Source of the DNA: a virus | DNA length: 31,245 bases | Virus record (IMG/VR): IMGVR_UViG_3300034788_000077 | Span: 1-31,245 of that record | Strand: one strand, 5' to 3' | Part shown: positions 1 to 7,060 of the stretch, in pieces | Layout: the number at the start of each line of letters is the position of its first letter | How positions within the stretch are numbered: the first letter of the stretch is position 1 | Position numbers and translations under genes: made by a program | The notes under the pieces: model-generated | What the model saw: the letters and a program-made list of their open reading frames with translations, nothing else | Told to the model about the DNA's origin: nothing | Database searches by the model: none

Positions 1-858
1 AGTTGCAAAACCAAAGTCCTTGTCTTCCATACCAGGAATTTGTGTCTTAATAGCAGTAGAGTCACCGAAGTCAATACTCATGTCCTGCAATACCATCTTA
101 TGTGGGAAACTCAGCAGTTGTTGCATGTAACCACCTGCTGCCTTTCCTTCACCTAATTCTTCTTCATCTCCTTTAGAGACATATCTAACAATTTCTGCTC
201 TAAACTTATCAGGGATGAGCAACCAGTTACCCGTCTTCTTTGGGTGCATCGATGCTCTTAATTGTTGGATAATCTCAAAGATCGTCTCCACATCACTAGC
301 ACTCTTAGGCACAAAGGTAAACTTAAAACTGTGTGAAATGAATCCAACGCCTTTGAAGAGCATCTCTTCATAAGGGTTAAACACCTTACCTTGCGTTATT
401 TGTGAGAGGTCGTTAGAATCTAGACTAAAACCATAAGGAGATACTTCACCAACTGTAGCGTTGATTGCTTCAGCACCGAGTTTGAATCCAAGAGCAGGTT
501 TTGCTGCTGCAGCTGCGCTAGAAAGGTTATCACCAATACCATCAAGTGATCCGCCAGATGCAACAACATTTGTTGCTGCTTTCATTATTTCACTACCAAC
601 AGCACCAAGGTTTTTACCTTCATACTTGGCAGAATACTTTTCATTCAAACCAGGTGGCAGATATAGGTAGAGACTTCTTTCTACTCCACCACCACCTTTG
701 TTAGCACCTTTATTATTCTTAGTCTGGTGCTTATAAATATCTAATCGAAGGTAGTCAACCACTTCCGTTGGGTAGGAGGCTTTATCTCTCACAGATGCCC
801 TGCTACTCGCTGAGGACCCCAAGGGTTTCATTCGTGGAAATACTAAATTTTTTGACAT
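1..858 (-). CDS. gp48: Baseplate tail-tube cap protein, gp48-like (3' end beyond window)
   Basis: The minus strand is open from an ATG at 858-856 to the window edge, 286 codons with no stop, so the C-terminus is missing. The protein starts MSKNLVFPRMKP and has a basic, Ser-rich N-terminus, a Gly-rich stretch (NNKGANKGGGG), then a region reading RSLYLYLPPGLNEKYSAKYE and a tail-tube-like domain with NPYEEMLFKGVGF and SFKFTFVPKS. This agrees with T4 gp48, the cap that with gp54 starts tail-tube polymerisation on the baseplate. The Tyr/Leu-rich beta strands and the FKFTF...P segment are typical of gp19/gp48/gp54 tube-fold proteins. It is the only minus-strand gene in the window, although its partners are on the plus strand. 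Its ATG overlaps that of the divergent gp4 by two bases. No Shine-Dalgarno is visible, but a perfect late promoter lies at 922-929. A gp54 identity is the main alternative. Confidence 0.72.
   Translation of the reverse strand, partial: MSKNLVFPRMKPLGSSASSRASVRDKASYPTEVVDYLRLDIYKHQTKNNKGANKGGGGVERSLYLYLPPGLNEKYSAKYEGKNLGAVGSEIMKAATNVVASGGSLDGIGDNLSSAAAAAKPALGFKLGAEAINATVGEVSPYGFSLDSNDLSQITQGKVFNPYEEMLFKGVGFISHSFKFTFVPKSASDVETIFEIIQQLRASMHPKKTGNWLLIPDKFRAEIVRYVSKGDEEELGEGKAAGGYMQQLLSFPHKMVLQDMSIDFGDSTAIKTQIPGMEDKDFGFAT
732..739 (+). promoter_or_regulatory. T4-type late promoter for gp4 operon, inside gp48
   Basis: TATAAATA, a perfect T4 late promoter core, reads rightward 118 bases before the gp4 start. 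It lies within the coding sequence of the opposing gp48-like gene, at the LDIYKH codons. The next perfect copy on the other strand is at 922-929. Function is inferred from the motif and its position. Confidence 0.5.
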
Positions 859-1291
859 GAGTTATTCTGGCAAGTTTAGACCATCAAACAGGCATAAGTA
901 TAAAGGTGATCCCACAAATATTATTTATAGGAGTTTGTGGGAAAGAAAGTTTATGGTGTGGTGCGACAAGAATGTAAACGTATTGGAGTGGGGAAGTGAA
1001 GAAATCGTTATTCCATACATCAGTCCTGTTGACGGTCGGATTCATCGCTATTTCCCCGATTTCTACGTCAGAGCACGAACCAGGAGTGGAGGGACTACGA
1101 AGCTCATTATTGAGGTTAAACCGAAGATACAGTGTGCGCCCCCTAAACGCCCAAAGAGGCAAACTAAAAAGTACATAACTGAGGTGAAGACTTTCGGTGT
1201 CAATCAAGCAAAGTGGAAGGCAGCGAGAGAATACTGTAAAGACCGTAATATGGAATTTCTCATTCTTACAGAAAAAGAGTTAAACGTATGA
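857..1291 (+). CDS. gp4: Head completion protein gp4
   Basis: The 144-residue product closely follows T4 gp4 (about 150 aa), which acts with gp2 to finish DNA-filled heads before tail joining. Matching blocks are FRPSNRHKYKGDPTNIIYRS, LWERKFMVWCD, WGSEEIVIPYISPVDGRIHR, YFPDFYVR, LIIEVKPK, and a C-terminal KWKAAREYC...FLILTEKEL. The PDFYVR...IIEVKPK pattern resembles the core of TnsA/PD-(D/E)xK nuclease folds, with D68 of YFPDF and E/K of IEVK as the acidic and basic positions, so nuclease-like activity is possible but unproven. The start ATG at 857 shares the CATG palindrome with the divergent gp48-like gene. The end overlaps the next gene by an ATGA. Transcription probably comes from the late promoter at 732-739. 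Confidence 0.92.
   Translation: MSYSGKFRPSNRHKYKGDPTNIIYRSLWERKFMVWCDKNVNVLEWGSEEIVIPYISPVDGRIHRYFPDFYVRARTRSGGTTKLIIEVKPKIQCAPPKRPKRQTKKYITEVKTFGVNQAKWKAAREYCKDRNMEFLILTEKELNV
922..929 (-). promoter_or_regulatory. T4-type late promoter for gp48, inside gp4
   Basis: The plus strand reads TATTTATA, giving a perfect TATAAATA on the minus strand, 64 bases before the gp48-like ATG. It lies inside gp4. Together with 732-739 it would give overlapping antisense leaders of roughly 170-180 bases. Confidence 0.5.
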
Positions 1292-1758
1292 GCATCTTCA
1301 CCGATGTCAAAGATCTTGCAGAAGGCAAGTCACAATCAAAAGAGTGGTATCGCAGTCAACTGCAATATGGTCTAGAGCCTTATGAAGGCACCTTTGAGGT
1401 CGGTGATGTCATTTTCTTTGCATATTCTGCAGCGACTGAGAAACTGCAGTTTTACGATAGATTCCCAATGGTGAAGATATCCGACAAAGATGATCCAAAC
1501 ATGCAATTCTCAGGTGGCAACTTGCATTATCTACGACCATCAGCAAGAAGGACAATCGCTTCACAGTGGTCTATGGGCAGTCCCGCGTATCCTGCCCGTT
1601 GCCATCATAAATACTTTATGTCTAATGCTACCAACATCTATACTGTTAAACCGATTGACCTGCAGGATATGACTCCATTGCCTATTGAGCAATTCCTATT
1701 TAATGCAGCAGGTCGCTGGATCGAGGTCCCTAGCAGTCACATCTGGAGTCGAGTTTAA
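1288..1758 (+). CDS. Conserved phage protein of unknown function (YDRFPM / GGNLHYLRP motifs)
   Basis: This 156-residue protein is not assigned. Visible blocks are SQSKEWYRSQLQYGLEPYEG near the N-terminus, then FEVGDVIFFAYSA, LQFYDRFPMVKIS, a central NMQFSGGNLHYLRPSARR, and MTPLPIEQF near the C-terminus. There is no signal peptide or transmembrane segment, and the many aromatic residues and beta-type segments suggest a compact soluble protein. It overlaps gp4 by ATGA and the next gene by TAATG, so it is translationally coupled inside a baseplate/head-completion operon. In T4 the gene after gp4 is the baseplate wedge gene 53, but I see no resemblance to T4 gp53, so position is only a weak hint. 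A virion assembly role is inferred from context. Confidence 0.8.
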   Translation: MSIFTDVKDLAEGKSQSKEWYRSQLQYGLEPYEGTFEVGDVIFFAYSAATEKLQFYDRFPMVKISDKDDPNMQFSGGNLHYLRPSARRTIASQWSMGSPAYPARCHHKYFMSNATNIYTVKPIDLQDMTPLPIEQFLFNAAGRWIEVPSSHIWSRV

Positions 1759-2510
1759 TGAGTTACAGAAATCCCAATAGTTTTCTCCGATTTGCTGATC
1801 TAGTAGCAAGTGGTGAGAAGGATATTGCAAAGTCAAATCTATTTTCGGTGGAGATCACACTCCCTCCGATGATGTATGCTCAAGGTAACTATCCACAATA
1901 TAGAGAGCATTATGAATCTATTAACTACTTTGCTGATAGTGTAACCCTTCCTGCCAGAAGAATTAAAACCCAGTCGGTCAAGATGATTGGACAACCATAT
2001 GATTATGCATATGGTCAGCAGAAGCAAGAAGTCAGAATGTCATTCATCATGACAAAGGACATGTATCATCGTCAGTTTTTTGAGACATGGATGAATATGA
2101 CTGCTAATGATGCTGAAAACAGAGTTACATTTTATGATGAGTATACTGCAGACATTCAGATCCTGAAATGGGAGAATGCTGCTAACGTGGTATATAAAGG
2201 GACCGCAGGTAATGGATTAGGGCGTCCCGTCCACTATGAGCAAAGGATGAATAGATCTACTGCTGTGTGGCAGATGTATGGTGCATTCCCGTTTGATATC
2301 TCAGCGATGACTCTCAATAATGGTCCTGCCGATCTTCTGAAGATCGATGTTGACTTCAAATATGAGAGATTCAGATTTGATACGGTTGCAGAAGACACTC
2401 TCTCCTTCAACCCTAATGCTAAAGACAAAGTTATTCGTAACTTTGATAAGATCTTTGAGAGACTTGGTTTTGCCTCGGATCAAAGAGATTCCGCCTTCTT
2501 TGGCACCTAA
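1758..2510 (+). CDS. gp54: Tail-tube-fold baseplate protein, gp54-like tube initiator
   Basis: The 250-residue product has the layout of the gp19/gp54 tail-tube family: FLRFADLVASGEKDIAKSNL, then FSVEITLPPMM, YFADSVTLPARRIKTQSV, MIGQPYDYAYGQQKQEVRMS, ETWMNMTANDAENRVTFYDE, and a final strand region YGAFPFDISAMTLN...LKIDVDFKYERF. The pattern of a protein avoiding-and-relocating tube strand followed by AFP(F/V)..IS..... is characteristic of phage tube proteins. T4 gp54 is 320 aa, so this one is shorter. Its neighbours are gp48 (divergent, upstream) and a gp26-like protein (downstream), which favours the tube initiator over the major tube protein gp19. It starts inside the stop codon of the preceding gene (TAATG). 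Confidence 0.65.
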   Translation: MSYRNPNSFLRFADLVASGEKDIAKSNLFSVEITLPPMMYAQGNYPQYREHYESINYFADSVTLPARRIKTQSVKMIGQPYDYAYGQQKQEVRMSFIMTKDMYHRQFFETWMNMTANDAENRVTFYDEYTADIQILKWENAANVVYKGTAGNGLGRPVHYEQRMNRSTAVWQMYGAFPFDISAMTLNNGPADLLKIDVDFKYERFRFDTVAEDTLSFNPNAKDKVIRNFDKIFERLGFASDQRDSAFFGT

Positions 2511-2516
2511 ATAAAT
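2507..2516 (+). promoter_or_regulatory. Possible late promoter overlapping a stop codon
   Basis: CTAAATAAAT spans the stop of the gp54-like gene and lies 20-29 bases before the gp26-like start. It resembles the late core (ATAAATA) but is not a perfect match, so this is a weak call. Confidence 0.3.
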
Positions 2517-2535
2517 TTAATAGTTATGGAGTATT

Positions 2536-3240
2536 ATGCCTTTACCCAAGCTCGCTATCCCCGAGTATGATCTGACGTTGCCTATTACTGGCACTAAAGT
2601 TACATATCGACCCTTCCTTGTTAAAGAGGAGAAACTGCTCTATCTCGCTATGGAGTCGCAAGACGACAAGCAGATGATCAAGGCAGTTAAAACTATCATC
2701 AAGAATTGCACCAACCTGAAGAGTAAGGTAGAAGATCTCGCAACCTTCGAGATTGAATTCATCTTCCTTCGTATTCGTGCTACTGCTGTTGGTGAAGCAA
2801 GTGAATTCAAGATCACTTGTCCTGATGACAATGAGACACAAGTCGAAGTGATGGTGCCCCTGAATGAGGTCCAAGTCGAAATTCCTTCTGACCATGAGAA
2901 GAAAATTCTCCTTGATCAAGAAGTGGGTGTCGTTATGAAGTATCCTTCGATTGATGTATTCATCAGTCAAAATATGACAGACAATCCTGGACTTGAAGAT
3001 GTCTTTGAGTTAGCAGCAGGATGTATTGAGAGTGTATACGATAAGGAAGAAGTCTATGATACCTTCACTAAGAAGGAAGCACTAGATTTCCTTGAAGATC
3101 TGAATTCTGAGCAGTTTGCTAAGATCCAGAGATTCTTTGAGACTATGCCTAAGTTGACATACACACTTCCTGTCACAAACCCTAAGACTGGAGTTACATC
3201 TGATGTTGTGCTTGAAGGACTCGCGAGTTTTTTCGCATAG
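2536..3240 (+). CDS. gp26: Baseplate hub assembly protein, gp26-like (T4_baseplate family), frameshift donor
   Basis: The 234-residue product matches the T4 gp26-type baseplate family (T4 gp26 is 208 aa). It has the conserved opening LPKLAIPEYDLTLPITGTKV and YRPFLVKEEKLLYLAMES, then IKNCT, FEIEFIFLRIRATAVGE, a FKITCPDD strand, an MKYPS segment and a helical C-terminus ending in PKLTYTLP, TNPKTG and LEGLASFFA. Proteins of this type are needed for hub assembly. The gene ends in AGT TTT TTC GCA TAG, which contains a canonical -1 slippery heptamer (3228-3234), and the -1 frame continues through the next ORF. The combination of a short 0-frame protein, a -1 extension and an immediately following very large protein matches the gpG/gpGT tail assembly chaperone arrangement. 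A GGAG Shine-Dalgarno precedes the ATG at 2536. Confidence 0.8.
   Translation: MPLPKLAIPEYDLTLPITGTKVTYRPFLVKEEKLLYLAMESQDDKQMIKAVKTIIKNCTNLKSKVEDLATFEIEFIFLRIRATAVGEASEFKITCPDDNETQVEVMVPLNEVQVEIPSDHEKKILLDQEVGVVMKYPSIDVFISQNMTDNPGLEDVFELAAGCIESVYDKEEVYDTFTKKEALDFLEDLNSEQFAKIQRFFETMPKLTYTLPVTNPKTGVTSDVVLEGLASFFA
3228..3234 (+). other. Programmed -1 ribosomal frameshift site (T TTT TTC)
   Basis: Reading in the gp26 frame, codons AGT TTT TTC place the heptamer T TTT TTC exactly in the X XXY YYZ register. The 0-frame stops at TAG six bases later. After a -1 slip translation continues CGC ATA GCC CTA TTG into the downstream ORF without a stop, giving a predicted 298-residue fusion (233 + 65). 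No strong downstream hairpin was found by eye. Confidence 0.65.
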
Positions 3241-3245
3241 CCCTA

Positions 3246-3431
3246 TTGCACGATAGTCTTGAAAACTACTACAAAACAAACTTTGCCTTGATGCAGCACC
3301 ACAAGTATTCACTAACCGAGTTAGAGAATATGATTCCGTGGGAAAGAGATGTATATGTGAATCTTCTCCTCGCACATATTGCTGAGGAAGAAAGACGGCA
3401 AAACCAAGATCAGTCACGCATGTCCCTCTAA
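3246..3431 (+). CDS. Short ORF in the -1 frame of gp26; probable frameshift extension (gp51-like position)
   Basis: This frame encodes 61 residues if started at a TTG (3246). There is no ATG near the front and no Shine-Dalgarno, so independent initiation is doubtful. The frame is open back through the slippery heptamer at 3228-3234, so the natural product is probably a C-terminal extension of the gp26-like protein. Visible features are NYYKTNFALMQHHKYSLTE, then LENMIPWERDVYVNLLLAHI and a charged EEERRQNQDQ tail. The ...MIPWERDVYV..L pattern, an aromatic-rich helical end, resembles the T-type extensions of tail assembly chaperones. In T4-like nomenclature the hub assembly catalyst gp51 is a possible label, from position only. 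It ends in TAATG with the tape-measure-like gene. Confidence 0.72.
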   Translation: MHDSLENYYKTNFALMQHHKYSLTELENMIPWERDVYVNLLLAHIAEEERRQNQDQSRMSL

Positions 3432-6400
3432 TGGCAGCAATTCGTAGTTTCGTAAAAATTCAACCGATAACTGGTAAGTCAGGTATCGCTCAAAACATGG
3501 ATCAGGTGCGTAAGAGCATCAATCGCATGGGGAGCGTAACGGATGGTATTGCCAAGAGTTTTTATGATACGACTGAGCTTCTAAAGTTTGAAAAGGAGTA
3601 TCTTTCAGACACTTCTAAAGAAGAAGTCACGGATATCAAAAAGAAAGATAAGAAGGAAAAGACCAAGTGGACTGACTCCATGCGGAAATTCCGAAGATCT
3701 TTTGCAAAGAAAAAACGTGAGAGGTTAGAAGATCAGGCAGAAAAGGGCGTAGAGGAAGGAAAAGAAGAAGGTCGTAAGGCAGTCGAGAAAGAGAAACCCA
3801 AGATGGGTATGCTCGGTCGATTCCTAAATGGTCTTGCTAAGGTCTTCAAATATATGATTATATTTGGAGCACTGAATTGGTTAAGTAACCCACAGAATGC
3901 TGAGAGGGCAGTCAAGGTATTCAAGGTCTTATTTACCATAGGTAAGTTTGCTTTCAAACTTACGAAGATGGGCGTCGGGATGATTCTCGATGGTCTGACA
4001 AATGTCTTTGGTAATTATAGTGAAGAAGGCGCTATCAGACGTGGACTCCGAGGTGTACTTGGTGTCGTACAACTGATGGGTGGACTTGCTGTGCTTAGGA
4101 CAGCACAGTATATGATCATGCCTTGGAAACTCCTCAAGGATGTTAATCGTCTGAGGATGATCTTCTCAGGAAATGCTGAGCAGTCTGCTGAGGCAGAAAG
4201 AAATGCACAAGTAAGAAAAGGCGGATATAGAGATAAGAAGACTGGAGTTATCTACTCCGACAAAGAATACAAATCGATGCAGAAGGCTGCCGCTAGGGCA
4301 GACCGCAAGAATCCTGGTGCCAGCAAAGCATTTGAGGAGAGATTTGGTAAGGAAGGTAGAATCTCCAAGATGCGTCGCGCTATGGGCGACAAATTCAAAG
4401 GAGTTAAGGGTAAATTTGGCGGTAAGGCAAATCAAGTATTTGGTAAGCTCGGCGGTAAGTTAAACGTCGGCATGAGCGTCGTAGGTGGCGCTGGTAGGAT
4501 TGCAGCAGGTCTCGCTAGTGGTGAGAAGGCATCCTCTGCTATTGGTGCTGGTGTCGGTCAAGGTGTTGGTGGTCTGCTTGGTGGTATCGCTGGCACAGCG
4601 TTACTCGGACCTTTCCTTGGACCCTTTGCACCTATTGTTGGTAATGCACTCGGTAGTTTCCTAGGTGAGTGGGTAGGTAAAGAGTTAGGTCCACTCATGG
4701 AGCCTATCTTTGGACCTATCAAGAGATACTTTGGTATGGTCTTTGAATTCTGGAAGATGACTCTAGGACCGATCATTGATCAGGTCAAAGAGCCCTTAGG
4801 ATTGATTTTCCAGCTGATTGGTAGGTTGGGTCAATTCCTAATGGATGGTGCCAAGGTCCTGATGGACTTTACTGGATTCATCCTTGGTCCTGTATTCAAT
4901 GCTATTGGTGGCGTAGTCCAGTTTGTTGTCAACAACGCCAAACGTCTCATGAATCCTGCCTCTGTGGCAGGTGGTATCTTGGATGCGGTGACATTCAACC
5001 TGTTTGACTTCGACGGAGAGAATAAGAAGGCAGCAGGTGGACCTGTAGGGATGGCTGCGGGTGGACCCATGCAGTTTGGCAGCAATGCTGATCTACTTGC
5101 TGCTACAGGTGGTATCTACCTTAAATCAATCGTAGGTGGTCTTGGTGCATTTGGATTTGTTGGTAATAAGGTAAAATCTGTCCTAGCACCTGATATCCAG
5201 AAACTTGGTAATGCATTTGGTGTCAGTGTTGGCACTGGAGGTGGTAGTGCAACAGGTGGTGTAAGCACATCTGTCACCTTCCAAGCGACACAGACAGAGA
5301 AGAAGAAGGTTGAGAATTCAAAGAAACTTACATATAAAAAGAATATCTATGGTGCTATCAATGATGGGTTGAATAAACTTCTCATCAATGGCATCAAGAT
5401 CTTTGATCCTCAGCAAGCAGCACAACTTGAGCAGCAGAGACAACAACCAGGCACAGGCAGTGGTCAGACTCAACAATCTGGACCATCACCATCTGGTCCT
5501 AGTGGATTTACTGGTGTTGGTGGTGCAACAGGTAGTGCGAATGAGAAGGCAGTACTTAATGCTATTGCAGATGCTGAAGGCACAAGCAAGTATCCTAATA
5601 AGGGATATAACACTCAGTATACTGGTAAGCAGTTTACAGGTGACAAACATCCTAGACAGATTCTTGGTCCATCCAGCTTAAGATCTGACGCTGCTGGTAG
5701 ATATCAATTCTTATCTACCACTTGGGATAGCGTAATGGGTGATCCCATTACACCAGAAAGGCAAGACCAAGGTGCTCTAAAACTTATTAAGGGACGTGGT
5801 GTTAATATCAGCAATGGTCTCTCACTCTCGGAGATCTATAGATTAGGTGGTGAGTGGGCATCCATTGAGGGTGGTCCCAACATGGTGAAAGGTGGTGGAT
5901 ACGGTGGTCAAGCAAAGTATTCAGCTGAAACCTTCCTTGGGATGTATGAAAAGTATGGTGGCACTAGGGAGATGGCAGAGGGTGGACATCTTACCGACGC
6001 TGGTCTTAGAGCAAGAGAGAAGAAGGGTGCTATTAGGACAAAATTAGAAAAGGCAAAGAGAGATAAGAGAAATAAAAGTGTACCTGGTAGATCTACTGGT
6101 GGATTCACTGCACACAGGACTATTCCTGACACACCTAGCACATCTTGGGCTGCAGGTATTCCTCTGACTAGAGTGAGATCTAAGAGTGGATCTTCAGCTG
6201 AGGTTGCACTAGCTCTGGCAACTAGATTCCAAGGATTCATTGATGATCTTGAGGCAACTGGTTACAACATCAAGGAGATGGGTGGATTTAGACCTGATGG
6301 TCCTCCAGGTGGCAACGTTGATGGTAAAGGTCCACAATATGCACACCCATATGGTGCTGCTATTGATATTAACTGGACGGATAACCCTGCATTTACAAAA

Positions 6401-7057
6401 ATCCCAGCTAACAAATGGGGAGACTTCCCATCAAATTCAGGTGATTTAGCTGCAAAATATGGATTAGGGTGGGGCGGAAACTTTGATGATGCTATGCACT
6501 TCTCTGCTATGAAGAGAGAGTATGGCACAGGTATCGGAGGACAAGAAATTACTGGTGAGGTTGTACGTAATGCAACAGGTGCCGAAGCAGTGGTTAGCAG
6601 CACAGGCGGGTCTCAACCTAGCACTTCACCTTCAGGAAGCACTAATAACAAGCAAAGTGCTGTACAAGAATCTAAACCTGAGAAACCCAAGACTGTTGAA
6701 GAGATGCTGGAAGCATTCAAGACAGGTATCAGGAATGCATTAGGAAAGCTCGGCGCAAATGTAAAAGCTAACGCACCAGCTAGCACTGCTACACAGGATG
6801 CTGGTGTAGATACAGCAGAGAAAGTCACATCCACACCTTCTATTGATGCAGCAGACATTACGGCAGTTGGATCTATTCGAGATAATGCACTCCAGAAGTT
6901 AAAAGCAATCAAGGAGAAGGCAGAGCGTGATGAGACGGGAGACATCATACCTATTGTGCAAGAGCGTCTAGTCATACAAAAGGTCACACAGCAGATAAAT
7001 ACATCAGGTAGCACTAAAGCTGTGTATACCAAACCTTCGCCTCTTCTCAGTCAGTAA
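3431..7057 (+). CDS. Giant tape-measure-like virion protein with lambda-lysozyme-type and M15-type peptidoglycan hydrolase domains
   Basis: This 1208-residue protein is the largest in the window. Order of regions: basic, Lys/Glu-rich coiled-coil-like N-terminus (to about 135); hydrophobic helix KVFKYMIIFGALNWL (about 137-151); Gly/Ala-rich membrane-like stretch (about 351-411); low-complexity Gln/Gly/Ser linker (about 660-700); a domain at about 703-850 that follows the lambda lysozyme (GH104) pattern with AEGTS (E716 likely catalytic), NKGYNTQY, HPRQI, DAAGRYQFLSTTWD (from D753) and ALKLIKGRGV; and a second domain at about 925-1030 with HPYGAAIDIN (H972, D979) and GWGGNFDDAMHFS (H1023), the zinc-ligand pattern of M15 D,D- or L,D-peptidases. 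Position after the chaperone-like frameshift gene and before gp27 favours a tape measure or ejected protein that digests the cell wall during DNA entry. T4 gp29 (590 aa) lacks such domains. Confidence 0.85.
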   Translation: MAAIRSFVKIQPITGKSGIAQNMDQVRKSINRMGSVTDGIAKSFYDTTELLKFEKEYLSDTSKEEVTDIKKKDKKEKTKWTDSMRKFRRSFAKKKRERLEDQAEKGVEEGKEEGRKAVEKEKPKMGMLGRFLNGLAKVFKYMIIFGALNWLSNPQNAERAVKVFKVLFTIGKFAFKLTKMGVGMILDGLTNVFGNYSEEGAIRRGLRGVLGVVQLMGGLAVLRTAQYMIMPWKLLKDVNRLRMIFSGNAEQSAEAERNAQVRKGGYRDKKTGVIYSDKEYKSMQKAAARADRKNPGASKAFEERFGKEGRISKMRRAMGDKFKGVKGKFGGKANQVFGKLGGKLNVGMSVVGGAGRIAAGLASGEKASSAIGAGVGQGVGGLLGGIAGTALLGPFLGPFAPIVGNALGSFLGEWVGKELGPLMEPIFGPIKRYFGMVFEFWKMTLGPIIDQVKEPLGLIFQLIGRLGQFLMDGAKVLMDFTGFILGPVFNAIGGVVQFVVNNAKRLMNPASVAGGILDAVTFNLFDFDGENKKAAGGPVGMAAGGPMQFGSNADLLAATGGIYLKSIVGGLGAFGFVGNKVKSVLAPDIQKLGNAFGVSVGTGGGSATGGVSTSVTFQATQTEKKKVENSKKLTYKKNIYGAINDGLNKLLINGIKIFDPQQAAQLEQQRQQPGTGSGQTQQSGPSPSGPSGFTGVGGATGSANEKAVLNAIADAEGTSKYPNKGYNTQYTGKQFTGDKHPRQILGPSSLRSDAAGRYQFLSTTWDSVMGDPITPERQDQGALKLIKGRGVNISNGLSLSEIYRLGGEWASIEGGPNMVKGGGYGGQAKYSAETFLGMYEKYGGTREMAEGGHLTDAGLRAREKKGAIRTKLEKAKRDKRNKSVPGRSTGGFTAHRTIPDTPSTSWAAGIPLTRVRSKSGSSAEVALALATRFQGFIDDLEATGYNIKEMGGFRPDGPPGGNVDGKGPQYAHPYGAAIDINWTDNPAFTKIPANKWGDFPSNSGDLAAKYGLGWGGNFDDAMHFSAMKREYGTGIGGQEITGEVVRNATGAEAVVSSTGGSQPSTSPSGSTNNKQSAVQESKPEKPKTVEEMLEAFKTGIRNALGKLGANVKANAPASTATQDAGVDTAEKVTSTPSIDAADITAVGSIRDNALQKLKAIKEKAERDETGDIIPIVQERLVIQKVTQQINTSGSTKAVYTKPSPLLSQ
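6995..7001 (+). promoter_or_regulatory. Possible intragenic late promoter
   Basis: ATAAATA within GATAAATAC lies 60 bases before the start of the second giant gene and matches the core seen before the tail-fibre genes. It is inside coding sequence and may be coincidental. Confidence 0.25.
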
Positions 7058-7060
7058 TAG

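Noticed and set aside
461-670. Plus-strand ORF of 69 codons
   Set aside because: It lies opposite the gp48-like coding sequence, which has recognisable family features; this is a shadow ORF.
3222-3233. Possible intrinsic terminator (ACTCGCGAGT followed by six T)
   Set aside because: The palindrome leaves too small a loop for a stable stem, and the T-run is better explained as part of the slippery heptamer.
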